DNA of 64,000 nt from Microbacterium galbinum (GCF_023101185.1 NZ_CP078077.1:1517630-1581629), one strand, 5' to 3'; positions 6,003 through 15,027 are shown, numbered from the stretch's first letter. Made by a program: numbers and translations. Notes: a model not told the origin generated them from the letters alone.

Positions 6003-8561
6003 TCAGCCCCGCCGCTTGCGCTCGGCGCGCGTCTTCGGCTCGGGCGTCTCGACCGTCGGGATGCTGTCGGTGTGCACGGCGGGGTGGTCGCGCTCGAGCG
6101 CGGCACCCTCCATGTCGACGTTCGGCAGCAGGCGGTCGAGCCAGCGCGGCAGCCACCACGCCGACTTCCCGAGCAGGTGCATGAGCGCGGGCATGAGCAG
6201 CATCCGCACGACGAACGCGTCGAGCAGCACACCGAACGCGAGGCCGAAGCCGATCGAGCGGATGATCGTCGACTCAGAGAAGATGAACCCGCCGAACACC
6301 GACACCATGATGAGGGCGGCGGCGATCACGACCGAGCGGCCGGCGCGGAAGCCCTGCGCCACGGCATCCCGGGCCGACGCCCCGTGCACGTACGCCTCGC
6401 GCATGCCGGAGGCGAGGAAGAGTTGATAGTCCATCGCGAGTCCGAACAGGATGCCGACGAGGATCACCGGCAGGAAGCTGAGGATCGGTCCGGTGCTGTG
6501 CAGCCCGATGATCTCGGCACCCCAGCCGAACTGGAACACCGCCACGATCAGGCCGTATGTCGCGAAGAGCGACAGCACGAAGCCTCCGGTGGCGATGACC
6601 GGCACGAGCAGCGAGCGGAACACGACGATCATGATCAGCAGCGAGAGCCCGACGACGACCACGAGGTACAGCGGCAGGACTCCGGCGAGCGCCTCGGAGA
6701 TGTCGATGTTGACGGCCGCCTGACCGGCGACGCCGAGCGTGATGCCGCCGTCGAGTTCGGGCAGCGAACGGATGCTCTGCACGAGCTGTTCCGTCGACGC
6801 GCTGTTGGGGCCTTCGGCCGGCAGCACCTGGAAGGCGAGGAGTGTGTTGTCGTCGGAGGTCGCGACGGGCGCGACGGCGACCACGTCGTCCTGATCGGCG
6901 AGCTTCTGCGCGACCTCGACCTGGGTGGCGAGCAGGTCGTCGTCGCTGACCGCCTCGTCGAGGGTGGCCGTGACGAGGAGCGGGCCGTTGGCGCCCTCGC
7001 CGAACTGCTCGTTCACGGCGTGGAAGGCGCGGTAACTGGTGGAGTCGCTGGGCTCGCTGCCGCCGTCGGGCAGGCCGAGGCGCATCGACATCGACGGGAT
7101 CGCGATGATGAGCAGGCCCACGATGCTGACGAGCACGGTGACGACGGCGCGCAGCGTCGACATGCGCTTCACGGGCTTGCCGGTGGCGTGCGGCTTGCCG
7201 ACGGTCGCGCGGGCCTTCTTGCCGAGCAGACGGTCGCCGATGAGGCCGAGGATCGCGGGGGCAAGGGTGATCGCGACGAGCACGGCGACGGCGACGCACA
7301 CGGCGCCGACGGTGCCCATGAGGCCGAGGAACGGCACGCCGGTGACGTTGAGGGCGAGCAGCGCGACGATCACGGTCGCGCCGGCGAAGACGACCGCGGT
7401 GCCCGAGGTTCCGGTGGCGAGCCCGATCGACTCGCGCACGGGGGATCCGGCGAGCAGCTGCTTGCGGTGGCGGTTGACGATGAAGAGCGAGTAGTCGATG
7501 CCGACGGCAAGGCCCAGCATCACACCCAGCACGGGGGTGACGGATGCCATGTCGACGACGCCCGAGAAGGCCAGCGACGAGGTCACGCCGACGCCGACGC
7601 CGACGATCGCGGTGATGATGGGGAGTGCCGCGCCGATCAGCGAGCCGAGCATGACGATGAGCACGACCGCCGCGAAGGCGAGTCCGATCGCCTCGCCGAT
7701 GCCGAAGATCTCGGGAACGCCCTGGGCGATGTCGGTGCCGAAGTCGACCGTGGTGCCTTCGACGGCGGTGTCGTCGAAGTGCGAGATCGTTCCCTGCTTG
7801 ACCTCTTCGGAGAGCTCGAGGCGCGGGTCGACGAACGAGACGTTGACGATGGCGGTCGAGCCGTCATCCGAGACGACGCCGATGCCGTCCGTGAGGTCGA
7901 GGAGAGTCGTGCCGAGGTCGAGCTGCTCGGCGTTGGCGTCGAGGTCGTCACGGTTCTGGTCGATCGTCTGCTGCTGGGCATCGAGGGCGGCGAGCTGAGA
8001 GGTGAGCGCGGCCTTCTGCCCCTCGAGCACGGTGATCTGCTGTGCCGGGGCTCCGGCCGCCTGGGCCTGGGCGATGCCGGCGTCGATCTGCGCGATGCCG
8101 TCTTCGAGCTGGGTGCGTCCGCTGTCGAGCTGGGCCTGACCGGCATCCAGCTGCGCGCGGCCGTCGGCGATCTGCGCGGCGCCGTCGGTGAGTTCCTGCT
8201 CCTGGTCGGCCTGCTGCTGCTGGGCGTCGAAGGGGTCGATGACCCGGGCGACGCCGTCGAGGTCTTCGGCACTCGCCGCGAGCGCCGAGATCTCCTTCTT
8301 CTGCTCGTCGGTGAAGGGCTCGCCGTTCTCGGTCTGGTAGACCACGGTGCCCGTGCCTCCGGCGGTGTCGGGCAGCTTGTCGGCGAGCTCGTCGATGACC
8401 TCGCCCGAGGCGGTGCCGGGGATGTCGAAGCTGTTGCTGAGTGTGCCGCCGAGCGCGAGGAACGCGCCGACCCCGAGGCCGAGGATCACGACCCACGAGA
8501 TGACCACCGTCCACGCCTTGCGCGCAGCGAAAGAACCCAGACGGAAAAGCAGTGAAGCCAA
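6003..8561 (-). CDS. MMPL-family RND exporter
   Basis: This 852-residue polytopic membrane protein belongs to the MMPL branch of RND transporters, which export lipids or small toxic molecules using the proton gradient. It has two halves of about six membrane segments each. The first soluble loop holds a Gln/Asp-rich helical stretch (about residues 95-180, repeats like 'QLDAGQAQLDSG') typical of YdfJ/MMPL proteins. The proton-relay region is visible in 'VGIDYSLFIVNRHRK' and 'GLAMDYQLFLASGMREA'. The start is probably TTG 8561, because AAGGAGA lies 5 nt upstream and no ATG fits. A minus-strand TATGCT (8585-8590) can serve as -10. The adjacent divergent TetR gene is the likely regulator. Confidence 0.92.
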   Translation of the reverse strand: MASLLFRLGSFAARKAWTVVISWVVILGLGVGAFLALGGTLSNSFDIPGTASGEVIDELADKLPDTAGGTGTVVYQTENGEPFTDEQKKEISALAASAEDLDGVARVIDPFDAQQQQADQEQELTDGAAQIADGRAQLDAGQAQLDSGRTQLEDGIAQIDAGIAQAQAAGAPAQQITVLEGQKAALTSQLAALDAQQQTIDQNRDDLDANAEQLDLGTTLLDLTDGIGVVSDDGSTAIVNVSFVDPRLELSEEVKQGTISHFDDTAVEGTTVDFGTDIAQGVPEIFGIGEAIGLAFAAVVLIVMLGSLIGAALPIITAIVGVGVGVTSSLAFSGVVDMASVTPVLGVMLGLAVGIDYSLFIVNRHRKQLLAGSPVRESIGLATGTSGTAVVFAGATVIVALLALNVTGVPFLGLMGTVGAVCVAVAVLVAITLAPAILGLIGDRLLGKKARATVGKPHATGKPVKRMSTLRAVVTVLVSIVGLLIIAIPSMSMRLGLPDGGSEPSDSTSYRAFHAVNEQFGEGANGPLLVTATLDEAVSDDDLLATQVEVAQKLADQDDVVAVAPVATSDDNTLLAFQVLPAEGPNSASTEQLVQSIRSLPELDGGITLGVAGQAAVNIDISEALAGVLPLYLVVVVGLSLLIMIVVFRSLLVPVIATGGFVLSLFATYGLIVAVFQFGWGAEIIGLHSTGPILSFLPVILVGILFGLAMDYQLFLASGMREAYVHGASARDAVAQGFRAGRSVVIAAALIMVSVFGGFIFSESTIIRSIGFGLAFGVLLDAFVVRMLLMPALMHLLGKSAWWLPRWLDRLLPNVDMEGAALERDHPAVHTDSIPTVETPEPKTRAERKRRG

Positions 8562-8584
8562 GACGATCTCCTTCAGACTCGTTG

Positions 8585-8624
8585 AGCATACGGCACGTCT
8601 CGTCTAGAGATCTGTGGCTATCCT
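8585..8624. promoter_or_regulatory. Divergent promoter region, MMPL exporter / TetR regulator
   Basis: Two -10-like boxes point apart: TATGCT on the minus strand (8585-8590) for the exporter, and TATCCT on the plus strand (8619-8624), 6 nt before the TetR ATG. The 28 bp between them must hold any operator; I see no strong palindrome beyond 'TCTAGAGATCT'. Confidence 0.5.
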
Positions 8625-8630
8625 GAATGG

Positions 8631-9203
8631 ATGGTGAACGAGCATCGAAGCGGACCCGTGCGCAGCACCGCCGCGCGCGAGGCGATCCTCGACGCCACCG
8701 CCCGGCTGTTCCACAATCAGGGCTACGACCGGCTGACGATCGAGGGCATCGCGAAAGAGGCCGGGGTCGGCAAGCAGACCATCTACCGGTGGTGGCCGTC
8801 GCGCGGAGCTCTGATCGGGGAGTGCCTCGCCGAGGGGCGGCTCATCCCCGTCGACTTCGTCGTGCCGTACACGGGCGACCTCTCCGGCGACGTCGAGGCG
8901 TGGTTGCGCAGCGTGCTCGCGATCCTCGACGAACCCCAGGGCGGCGCTTTGCTGCGCTCGCTGGTCGCGGCGGCGACCGAGGATGCCGGAGTCGGCCAGC
9001 ACCTCGGCGAGAGTCTGGGCGTCGAGGAGCATCTCGGCTCGCGGCTGCGCGCCGGCATCCGCGACGGCCAGCTGGCCGAGGATGCCCCCGTCGCGCAGAT
9101 CGGCCGAGCGATCCTCGGCGCCATCATCGTCGAGTCGCTGGGGCGCGAGAAGCGCGACTCCGAGGGCGTCGTTCGGTTGGCGCGGTTCCTGTTCGCGCGC
9201 TGA
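8631..9203 (+). CDS. TetR/AcrR-family regulator of the MMPL exporter
   Basis: This 190-residue protein has a clear TetR DNA-binding domain ('YDRLTIEGIAKEAGVGKQTI' then 'YRWWPSRGALIGE', about residues 29-61) and a helical C-terminal domain resembling TetR_C_11/33 types. It is transcribed away from the MMPL gene with 69 bp between the starts, the standard layout for a local repressor of an efflux pump. ATG 8631 is used because TATCCT is 6 nt upstream, so the message is probably leaderless. The 'VGKQTIYRWWPSR' recognition helix is almost the same as that of the TetR gene at 20872, suggesting related operators. Confidence 0.88.
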   Translation: MVNEHRSGPVRSTAAREAILDATARLFHNQGYDRLTIEGIAKEAGVGKQTIYRWWPSRGALIGECLAEGRLIPVDFVVPYTGDLSGDVEAWLRSVLAILDEPQGGALLRSLVAAATEDAGVGQHLGESLGVEEHLGSRLRAGIRDGQLAEDAPVAQIGRAILGAIIVESLGREKRDSEGVVRLARFLFAR

Positions 9204-9206
9204 GCG

Positions 9207-9283
9207 CCCTTCGTCTCGCTGCGCTCGCTCAGGGACCGCGCTCCTTGCGCCGGTCTGCTACTGGGTCGCTGAGCTTGTCGAAG
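9207..9283. repeat. Hybrid palindromic element: family F left end, family A right end
   Basis: The left end reads CCCTTCGTCTCGCTGCGCTC and continues CTCAGGGACC, while the right end is CTGAGCTTGTCGAAG (9269-9283), the family A terminus. It looks like a recombinant of two families or a common ancestor state. The 317 bp from 9204 to 9520 hold only this and the next two elements. Confidence 0.65.
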
Positions 9284-9298
9284 CGTCCCCCACGCAGA

Positions 9299-9370
9299 AC
9301 GGGAGGAGATCTCGCGTATCGCAGGAGCATCCGCGGTATTCGATCCTGCAGAAGGCGAGATCTCCTGCGT
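9299..9370. repeat. Palindromic element, family B
   Basis: GGAGATCTCGC (9305-9315) pairs with GCGAGATCTCC (9355-9365). Inside, 'GCAGGAGCATCCGCGG' and 'GATCCTGC' form a second short pair. Same design as at 1561 and 51204. Confidence 0.75.
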
Positions 9371-9391
9371 TGCGGTGCGCGGGGTCGGGCC

Positions 9392-9494
9392 CTTCGACAG
9401 GCTCAGGGACCCAGTTTCAACGCTGGGTCTCAGGGGCCCAGTTTCAACGCTGGGTCGCTGAGCCGACCGCCCTGGGTCGCTGAGCCTGTCGAAG
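9392..9494. repeat. Palindromic element, family A, with internal amplification
   Basis: It is bounded by CTTCGACAGGCTCAG and CTGAGCCTGTCGAAG (9480-9494). The centre repeats CCCAGTTTCAACGCTGGGTC twice; each unit is itself a small hairpin (CCCAG/CTGGG). Confidence 0.85.
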
Positions 9495-9520
9495 CGTCGC
9501 AGGCCCGGAAAGCGGATGCC

Positions 9521-9715
9521 TCAGAAACCGGGGAGCAGGGTGAACAGCGTCGCGCCGCCACCACCGAGGATCAGCGCGATGATGACCGTCCACGCGATCA
9601 CCCGGATGCGCCGGTTGCGGCGCTCGCCGAGGTCGCCGTAGTCCTCGCTGAGCTCGGGACGGACGCTCTCGCGCCGGGCCGGCTCGTTCGGCTCGCGCCG
9701 GCTGAGGTCGCTCAT
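9521..9715 (-). CDS. Small single-pass membrane protein coupled to purL
   Basis: This 64-residue protein has a charged N-terminal half rich in Arg/Glu and one membrane helix near the C-terminus (about 40-60, 'VIAWTVIIALILGGGG'). Its ATG overlaps the purL stop by one base (TGATG, 9713-9717), so translation is probably coupled. No family is recognised. Similar short cytosolic-tail membrane proteins are common downstream of housekeeping genes in Microbacteriaceae, but no purine-related role can be shown. Confidence 0.7.
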   Translation of the reverse strand: MSDLSRREPNEPARRESVRPELSEDYGDLGERRNRRIRVIAWTVIIALILGGGGATLFTLLPGF

Positions 9716-12042
9716 CAGGAAACCTGTTCGGTGACGGTCGGACCGAAGTACGACGGCAGCGTGGCGGCCGAGCGCTCGCGCAGCTCGGCGACGGGGATCG
9801 TGAAGACGTCCTGCACCTCGAGCTGCGGCTCGCTGTCGGTCACGCCGATGCGCATGACCGGGTAACCGCGTCCCTCGCAGAGGCCGCGGAACTTCACGTC
9901 GTCCTCGCGCGGCACGGTCACGATGACGCGACCGGTCGACTCGGAGAACAGGGCGGATGCCGCATCCACACCGTCGCGGTCGATGATCTCGGTGAGCCAC
10001 ACGCGGGCGCCGACGCCGAAGCGCATGACTCCCTCGGCGAGGGCCTGGCCGAGGCCGCCCTCGGAGACGTCGTGCGCCGACGAGATCAGCCACTCGTCGC
10101 GCGCGGCGGCGAGCAGGCCCGCGAGGCGCTTCTCGCCCGCGAGGTCGACCTTCGGGGGGAGCCCGCCGAGGTGCTGGTGCACGACCTCGGCCCACGCCGA
10201 ACCCGAGAGCTCGGTCGAGGTGGTGCCGAGCAGGTAGATGTTCTGGCCCTCGTCCTGCCATCCCGAGGGGATGCGGCGCGAGACGTCGTCGATGATGCCG
10301 AGCACGCCCACGAGCGGGGTCGGGTGGATCGGCACGTCGCCGGTCTGGTTGTAGAACGAGACGTTGCCGCCTGTGACCGGGGTGCCCAGTTCGAAGCATC
10401 CGTCGGCGAGGCCGTCGACCGTTTGGCCGAACTGCCACATGACCTCGGGGTTCTCGGGAGAACCGAAGTTGAGGCAGTCGGTGATCGCGGTGGGCACGGC
10501 GCCGGTGACGGCGACGTTGCGGTACGCCTCGGCCAGGGCCAGCTGCGCACCCGCGTAGGGGTCGAGCTGGCAGTAGCGGCCGTTGGCGTCGGTGGAGATC
10601 GAGAAGCCGAGTCCCGACTCCTCGTCGACGCGGATCATGCCGGCGTCGTCGGGGAAGCTCAGGGCCGTGTTGCCGAGCACGTAGTAGTCGTACTGGTTGG
10701 TGATCCAGCTCGTGTCGGCCAGGTTCGGCGAGCCGACCAGCGCGAGGAACTGCTCGCGCAGGGTGTCGGCGTCGTTCGCGCGGGGCAGCAGCTCGGCGGC
10801 ATCCGCCTGCAGCGCGTCGATCCACGTCGGGTAGGCGACCGGGCGGTCGTAGACCGGGCCGTCGACCGCGACCGTCGAGGGGTCGACGTCGACGATGCGC
10901 TCGCCCTGCCAGTCGATGACGAGGCGTCCGTCGCCGGTGACCTCGCCCAGCACGGAGGTCTCGACCTCCCACTTGTTCACCACGGCGAGGAACGCGTCGA
11001 GCTTCTCGGGCGCGACGATCGCCATCATGCGCTCCTGCGACTCCGACATGAGAATCTCTTCGGCGGTCAGCGAGGGGTCGCGCAGCAGCACGTTGTCGAG
11101 CGACACCTTCATGCCGCTGTTGCCGTTGGCGGCGAGCTCACTGGTCGCGCACGAGATGCCCGCGGCGCCGAGGTCCTGGATCGCCTCGACGAGCTCGTCG
11201 CGGTAGAGCTCGAGGCAGCACTCGATGAGCACCTTCTCGGCGAAGGGGTCGCCGACCTGCACCGCGGGGCGCTTGGTCGGGCCGCCGTCGGCGAACGTGT
11301 CGGAGGCGAGGATGCTCGCGCCGCCGATGCCGTCGCCACCCGTGCGGGCGCCGAACAGCACGACCTTGTTGCCGACGCCGGTCGCGTTGGCGAGCTTGAG
11401 GTCCTCGTGGCGCAGCACGCCCACCGCGAGCGCGTTGACGAGCGGGTTCGCCTGGTAGACCGAGTCGAAGACCGTCTCGCCGCCGATGTTCGGCAGGCCG
11501 AGGCAGTTGCCGTAGAAGCTGATGCCGCTGGTCACGCCGTGCACGACGCGGGCGGTGTCGGGGTGGTCGATCGCACCGAAGCGCAGGGCGTCCATGACCG
11601 CGACCGGGCGGGCGCCCATCGAGATGATGTCGCGCACGATGCCGCCGACGCCGGTCGCCGCGCCCTGGAAGGGCTCGATGAAGCTCGGGTGGTTGTGGCT
11701 CTCGGCCTTGAAGGTGACGGCCCAGCCCTCGCCGACGTCGATGACGCCCGCGTTCTGGCCCATGCCCACCATGAGGCGTTCCTTCATCTCGTCGGAGACC
11801 TTCTGGCCGAAGCGGCGCAGGTAGTTCTTGCTGCTCTTGTACGAGCAGTGCTCCGACCACATGACCGAGTACATCGCCAGCTCGCCCGAGGTGGGGCGGC
11901 GTCCGAGGATCTCGCGGATCTTCGCGTACTCGTCGGGCTTGAGTCCGAGCGCCGCGTAGGGCTGCTCCTTCTCGGGCGTCGCGATCGCGTTCGAGACGGA
12001 GTCGGGGACGTGCTTGCGGGCAGGTGCAGGGGCGGTGGTCAC
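9715..12042 (-). CDS. purL: Phosphoribosylformylglycinamidine synthase, large/PurL subunit
   Basis: PurL converts FGAR to FGAM with ATP and ammonia delivered by PurQ and PurS. The 775 residues match the small-type PurL. The signature '[19 protein letters not shown]' (about 57-75) carries the catalytic His65, and two AIRS-type ATP-binding repeats follow ('[14 protein letters not shown]', '[12 protein letters not shown]'). '[14 protein letters not shown]' and '[14 protein letters not shown]' are typical of the family. GTG 12042 is chosen because GGAG lies 5 nt upstream; further upstream codons run into a repeat. purQ and purS are not adjacent. The small membrane protein downstream overlaps by one base. 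Confidence 0.97.
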   Translation of the reverse strand: MTTAPAPARKHVPDSVSNAIATPEKEQPYAALGLKPDEYAKIREILGRRPTSGELAMYSVMWSEHCSYKSSKNYLRRFGQKVSDEMKERLMVGMGQNAGVIDVGEGWAVTFKAESHNHPSFIEPFQGAATGVGGIVRDIISMGARPVAVMDALRFGAIDHPDTARVVHGVTSGISFYGNCLGLPNIGGETVFDSVYQANPLVNALAVGVLRHEDLKLANATGVGNKVVLFGARTGGDGIGGASILASDTFADGGPTKRPAVQVGDPFAEKVLIECCLELYRDELVEAIQDLGAAGISCATSELAANGNSGMKVSLDNVLLRDPSLTAEEILMSESQERMMAIVAPEKLDAFLAVVNKWEVETSVLGEVTGDGRLVIDWQGERIVDVDPSTVAVDGPVYDRPVAYPTWIDALQADAAELLPRANDADTLREQFLALVGSPNLADTSWITNQYDYYVLGNTALSFPDDAGMIRVDEESGLGFSISTDANGRYCQLDPYAGAQLALAEAYRNVAVTGAVPTAITDCLNFGSPENPEVMWQFGQTVDGLADGCFELGTPVTGGNVSFYNQTGDVPIHPTPLVGVLGIIDDVSRRIPSGWQDEGQNIYLLGTTSTELSGSAWAEVVHQHLGGLPPKVDLAGEKRLAGLLAAARDEWLISSAHDVSEGGLGQALAEGVMRFGVGARVWLTEIIDRDGVDAASALFSESTGRVIVTVPREDDVKFRGLCEGRGYPVMRIGVTDSEPQLEVQDVFTIPVAELRERSAATLPSYFGPTVTEQVS

Positions 12043-12166
12043 GCACACTCCAAGAGGAAGGGGCCGGCGGGGCAGTGCCAGTCTACCGGGGCGCGGTCGG
12101 GTGGCCGGCCGGGTGTGGTGGGGGTAGTGGATCGGTGGTTCGGGTGCGTGGATCGGTGGATCGTGT

Positions 12167-12261
12167 TGCACCGATCGGTGCGAAATGCCGGTTCTGGGAC
12201 CGCATTCCCGACGTTTCGCACCGATCCGTGCAGTCGTGCGCGTTTCGCACCGATCCGTGCA
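12167..12261. repeat. Palindromic element, family C (GCACCGATCGGTGC type)
   Basis: TGCACCGATCGGTGC (12167-12181) faces GCACCGATCCGTGCA (12218-12232). A second stem, 'AAATGCCGGTTCT', lies inside. The right end is duplicated once more (12247-12261), 29 bp further on. It fills the space between the 5' side of purL and the 3' end of the WYL gene. Confidence 0.85.
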
Positions 12262-12271
12262 GGCGCGCGCT

Positions 12272-13225
12272 TCAGGGGGCGGATGCCGCGGCCAGGCGTG
12301 CCGAGAGAGCGGCGGATGCCTCGGCGAACGCCGCGGGTCCCTCGATCGTGAATGGCGCGTCGAAGCGGGCGATCGCGGCGACCAGACCGGTCCACGACCA
12401 GGAGCCGAGTGTGAGGCGGCAACGTCCGTCGGGGAGCTGCTCGAGATCGCCGTCGTCGAGGTACGGGGTGATCTCGCGGGCGGGCAGGTCGATCACGACG
12501 GTGCCGACGCAGGGCCAGCGGTCGGCGGCATCCGATCCCTTCGACCGCGCTGCGAGGAAGGCGCGGGCGTCGACGCCGCCGGGCAGCGGGCGCGGGGTGA
12601 AGGCCGGACCGGTCGGGATGCGCGGGTGCAGGCGGTCGAGGCGGAAGATGCGCCAGTCGTCGCGCTCGAGATCCCACGCGATCAGGTACCAGCGGCCCTG
12701 GCGCGACACGACATCATGCGGCTCGACGCGGCGGCGCGGGGCATCCGCCTCGGTCGCTCCGTAGTCGAAGCGCACCACGTGCCGGTCGCGCACTGCGGCC
12801 GTCACCGCTTCGAGGGTGGCGGGGTCGACGCGCTCGGCGGCCGTCGATCCCTGGAAGCGGATGCCGTCGATCCGATGCCGCAAGCGCGAGGGCATGACCT
12901 GACGCACCGTCGCGAGCGCCCGCTCGGCTCCCTCGTCGATGTCGATCCCGCTCGCCGGGATGCTCTGCAGGGCGACCGCGACGGCGACCGCCTGCTCGTC
13001 GTCGAAGAGGAGGGGTGGGAGCTCCGACCCGGCGGCGAGTCGGTACCCACCGTCGGGTCCCTTGATCGCGCCGATCCGGTAACCGAGATCGCGGAGCCGG
13101 TCGACGTCGCGGCGCACCGTGCGCGGGCTCACCTCGAGACGCTCGGCGAGCACGGCACCGGGCCAATCGCGCTGCGTCTGCAGAAGAGAGAGGAGCGCGA
13201 GCATCCGTGACGAGCTTCCGGCCAT
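12272..13225 (-). CDS. WYL-domain transcriptional regulator (YafY type)
   Basis: This 317-residue protein has an N-terminal DeoR-like helix-turn-helix ('[20 protein letters not shown]', about 24-43). A middle WYL domain follows, with '[20 protein letters not shown]' (about 195-214), and then a WCX-type C-terminal extension. WYL proteins bind nucleotide-like or other ligands and regulate varied genes, including stress and defence loci. The divergent neighbour is a PhnB-like VOC gene 98 bp away, a frequent pairing in actinobacteria. CACAAT (13233-13238, minus strand) lies 7 nt before the ATG, consistent with a leaderless start. The ligand is unknown. Confidence 0.88.
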   Translation of the reverse strand: MAGSSSRMLALLSLLQTQRDWPGAVLAERLEVSPRTVRRDVDRLRDLGYRIGAIKGPDGGYRLAAGSELPPLLFDDEQAVAVAVALQSIPASGIDIDEGAERALATVRQVMPSRLRHRIDGIRFQGSTAAERVDPATLEAVTAAVRDRHVVRFDYGATEADAPRRRVEPHDVVSRQGRWYLIAWDLERDDWRIFRLDRLHPRIPTGPAFTPRPLPGGVDARAFLAARSKGSDAADRWPCVGTVVIDLPAREITPYLDDGDLEQLPDGRCRLTLGSWSWTGLVAAIARFDAPFTIEGPAAFAEASAALSARLAAASAP

Positions 13226-13232
13226 GTCTCTT

Positions 13233-13238
13233 ATTGTG
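13233..13238 (-). promoter_or_regulatory. Possible -10 box of a leaderless promoter (WYL gene)
   Basis: Minus-strand CACAAT, 7 nt before the ATG at 13225; weaker match than the TAGNNT boxes. Confidence 0.35.
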
Positions 13239-13323
13239 CTCCGAGAAGCGGACCGAAACTGACCTCTTCTGTCGAGAGAGTGGGCGCACGGGCATCCGCT
13301 CGGCTCATCTCACAGGAGGAATC

Positions 13324-13761
13324 ATGACCGTCACCACCACGACCCACCTCAACTTCGCCGGCACCGCACGCGCGGCGCTCGACTTCTACGCCGAGGTCTT
13401 CGGCGGCACCGTCACGGCCGCGACCTACGGGGACTTCGGCATGCCGGCCGATGCGCCCGGTGCCGACAAGGTCGTCTTCGGGCAGATCGCCGGCGGCGCG
13501 ATCGCACTGATGGCCTATGACATCCCCGGAGCGACGGATGCTTCGGCCGGGGTCACCCGTCGAGAGAACGGTGTCACGATCACCGACCGTCCGTTCTTCC
13601 AGTCGCTGCGGGCCTCGTCGCTCGACGAGCTCACCGGGTACTGGGAGGCGCTCGCCGTGGGCGCGACCGTCGTCGAGCCGCTCGCCGCCTCGGCCTGGTC
13701 GGCCGGGTTCGGCATGCTCACCGACCGGTTCGGGGTGACCTGGGTGCTCGACGTGGCGTGA
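13324..13761 (+). CDS. PhnB-like VOC-family protein
   Basis: The 145 residues begin 'MTVTTTTHLNFAGTARAALDFY', matching the PhnB/3-demethylubiquinone-methyltransferase-like branch of the VOC superfamily ('YAEVFGGTV' and 'WVLDVA' are typical ends of the two repeats). Despite the family name, members of this branch are generally uncharacterised and have no methyltransferase activity of their own. A strong ribosome-binding site, CAGGAGG, lies 5-6 nt before the ATG. The gene is divergent from the WYL regulator, which is the natural candidate for its control. Confidence 0.85.
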   Translation: MTVTTTTHLNFAGTARAALDFYAEVFGGTVTAATYGDFGMPADAPGADKVVFGQIAGGAIALMAYDIPGATDASAGVTRRENGVTITDRPFFQSLRASSLDELTGYWEALAVGATVVEPLAASAWSAGFGMLTDRFGVTWVLDVA

Positions 13762-13775
13762 GGCCGGGCGGCGCT

Positions 13776-13860
13776 GTACCCAACTCAGGAAGAATTGGCC
13801 GAATCGGGCCGGAATGGGGGTTCTGGGGCCGATTCGGCCGACTTTTCCTGAGTTGGGTAC
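13776..13860. repeat. Palindromic element, family D (GTACCCAACTCAGGA type)
   Basis: The termini GTACCCAACTCAGGA (13776-13790) and TCCTGAGTTGGGTAC (13846-13860) are perfect 15-bp inverses. An inner stem, TTGGCCGAATCGGGCC against GGGGCCGATTCGGCCGA, nearly closes the rest. It starts 15 bp after the VOC stop and probably folds into one long hairpin. Confidence 0.85.
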
Positions 13861-13890
13861 GGGGTACGGGGTGCGGGCGAGTCGGCGTGC

Positions 13891-13972
13891 GTAACTCCGG
13901 ACTTTCGACGCCGATGGGCCCCGAATCGGTGGATTCGGGGCCCTTCGTGCACGTTTTTCCGGAGTCATGAAC
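13891..13972. repeat. Palindromic element, family G (ACTCCGGA type)
   Basis: Outer arms are GTAACTCCGGA (13891-13901) and TCCGGAGTCATGAAC (13958-13972). The inner stem GGGCCCCGAATC (13916-13927) and GATTCGGGGCCC (13932-13943) is a perfect 12-bp stem with a 4-nt loop. A related element is at 45240-45324. Between convergent genes it could terminate both. Confidence 0.8.
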
Positions 13973-13984
13973 CGCCGGCGTGCG

Positions 13985-14278
13985 TCACTCGGGCCGCTGC
14001 AGGCGCTGCGCCCGCAACGCGAAGTCGAGGTGCTGCTGCGCGATCGAGCGGATGCCGACGAGCAGCAGGCCGATGAACAGCGACATCGCTCCGAACCAGA
14101 AGATGACGGTGCCGAGCTGTGTCTGGAAGATCGCCCAGTCGGCGTCGCGATCCGCGTTGATCGTGCCGAGGAACGCGCCGATCGGCAGGAACAGCGCGGC
14201 GACGACGAACAGCGTCGGCGCGAGCGCGGGCAGGGTGATTCGGTTCGGACGCACGTGGGGTGCGGGGGAGTTCGTCAT
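13985..14278 (-). CDS. Small two-helix membrane protein
   Basis: This 97-residue protein has two predicted membrane helices (about 18-42, 'LAPTLFVVAALFLPIGAFLG', and 56-78, 'LGTVIFWFGAMSLFIGLLLV') and a basic C-terminal tail. No family is recognised; the topology fits a small structural or accessory membrane protein. TAGACT (14286-14291, minus strand) lies 7 nt before the ATG, so the mRNA is probably leaderless. It is flanked by palindromic repeats on both sides. Confidence 0.7.
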   Translation of the reverse strand: MTNSPAPHVRPNRITLPALAPTLFVVAALFLPIGAFLGTINADRDADWAIFQTQLGTVIFWFGAMSLFIGLLLVGIRSIAQQHLDFALRAQRLQRPE

Positions 14279-14285
14279 GCCGCCG

Positions 14286-14291
14286 AGTCTA
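14286..14291 (-). promoter_or_regulatory. -10 box of a leaderless promoter
   Basis: Minus-strand TAGACT, 7 nt before the ATG at 14278. Confidence 0.5.
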
Positions 14292-14303
14292 GGAGTCACC
14301 ACC

Positions 14304-14367
14304 GCATCGATCGGTGCGAAATGTCGGTTATCCGGCGGCAGAACCGACATCCTGCACCGATCGATGC
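14304..14367. repeat. Palindromic element, family C
   Basis: GCATCGATCGGTGC (14304-14317) and GCACCGATCGATGC (14354-14367) are perfect 14-bp inverses. The conserved inner stem ATGTCGGTT / AACCGACAT is also perfect. Confidence 0.85.
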
Positions 14368-14382
14368 ACGTGCAGGGGCGAC

Positions 14383-14973
14383 TCAGTCGCGGCGGGTGCG
14401 ATCGATCAGGCGCCAGGTGGCGGGGAGGAGTCCGGCCATCGCGACGATCTTGATCGCGTCTCCGATGAGGAACGGCACGACGCCGAGGCCGATCGCGGTG
14501 GGGATGTCGACCCCGGCGAAGGCCGCGAGCCACGGCACGCCGCACGCGTAGATCGCGAGCGAGCCGAGGCCGGCGAGGCCGAGCGTCGAGAGCACGGAAC
14601 GGTCGGCTCGGCGGCGTGCCAGAGTGCCGACAAGCAGGGCGGCGACCACGTAGCCGACGATGTATCCGAACGACGAGAACGCCCAGCCCGCATTGCCGCC
14701 GGCGAACAGCGGCACGCCGATCACGCCGAGAGCCAGGTAGAGGAGCGCGCTCGCGCTTCCGCGCAGGGGTCCGAGCGAGGCGCCCGTCAGCAACACGGCG
14801 AAGGTCGCGAGCGACAGCGGCACCGGCGTGAACGGAAGCGGAATGGCGATGTATCCGGCAATCGTGATGAACGCGGTGCCGGCGAGCGTGAGTGCGATAT
14901 CCCGCACCCGTGCGCCGGGAACGAGGTCGGCGAGCACCAGAGCGGAGCGCGGGGAGACGGCGGATGCTGACAT
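14383..14973 (-). CDS. bioY: Biotin transporter BioY (ECF S component)
   Basis: This 196-residue protein with about six membrane helices matches BioY, the biotin-binding S component of energy-coupling-factor transporters. Family motifs include 'PLPFTPVPLSLATFAVLLTG' (45-64), 'GASLGPLRG' and 'GGNAGWAFSSFGYIVGYVVA' (92-111). No ATPase (BioM) or transmembrane (BioN) gene is adjacent, so it either uses components encoded elsewhere or works alone. The ribosome-binding site AGGAGGA lies just upstream. Two TGAACACTGTTC boxes and a divergent TetR gene point to BioQ-type control by biotin status. Confidence 0.95.
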   Translation of the reverse strand: MSASAVSPRSALVLADLVPGARVRDIALTLAGTAFITIAGYIAIPLPFTPVPLSLATFAVLLTGASLGPLRGSASALLYLALGVIGVPLFAGGNAGWAFSSFGYIVGYVVAALLVGTLARRRADRSVLSTLGLAGLGSLAIYACGVPWLAAFAGVDIPTAIGLGVVPFLIGDAIKIVAMAGLLPATWRLIDRTRRD

Positions 14974-14986
14974 GGGAAGTTCCTCC

Positions 14987-15021
14987 TGAACACTGTTCAC
15001 CTGAACACTGTTCGGTAGAGT
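14987..15021. promoter_or_regulatory. Twin BioQ-like operators between bioY and its regulator
   Basis: TGAACACTGTTCA (14987-14999) and TGAACACTGTTCG (15002-15014) are two copies of a TGAAC-N3-GTTCA palindrome, 15 bp centre to centre. The second touches TAGAGT (15016-15021), the -10 of the regulator gene, which lies 6 nt before its ATG. Actinobacterial BioQ is known to bind TGAAC-N3-GTTA(C)-like palindromes, so both genes are probably repressed together. Confidence 0.8.
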
Positions 15022-15027
15022 AGCACC

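Noticed and set aside
5919..8555. Long open frame on the plus strand opposite the MMPL gene
   Set aside because: It mirrors the exporter codon by codon, is extremely rich in Arg, Asp, Glu and Gly, and has no domain. It is a high-GC shadow frame.
12043..12271. Purine riboswitch upstream of purL
   Set aside because: The only structure is the family C palindrome, which also occurs far from purine genes; no riboswitch core is visible.
10072..12351. Long plus-strand open frame opposite purL
   Set aside because: Composition is an Arg/Val/Asp-rich artefact; purL on the other strand is certain.
14974..15027. Biotin riboswitch-like or BirA-type control of bioY
   Set aside because: The gap is fully explained by two TGAAC palindromes and the promoter; no BirA operator is seen.
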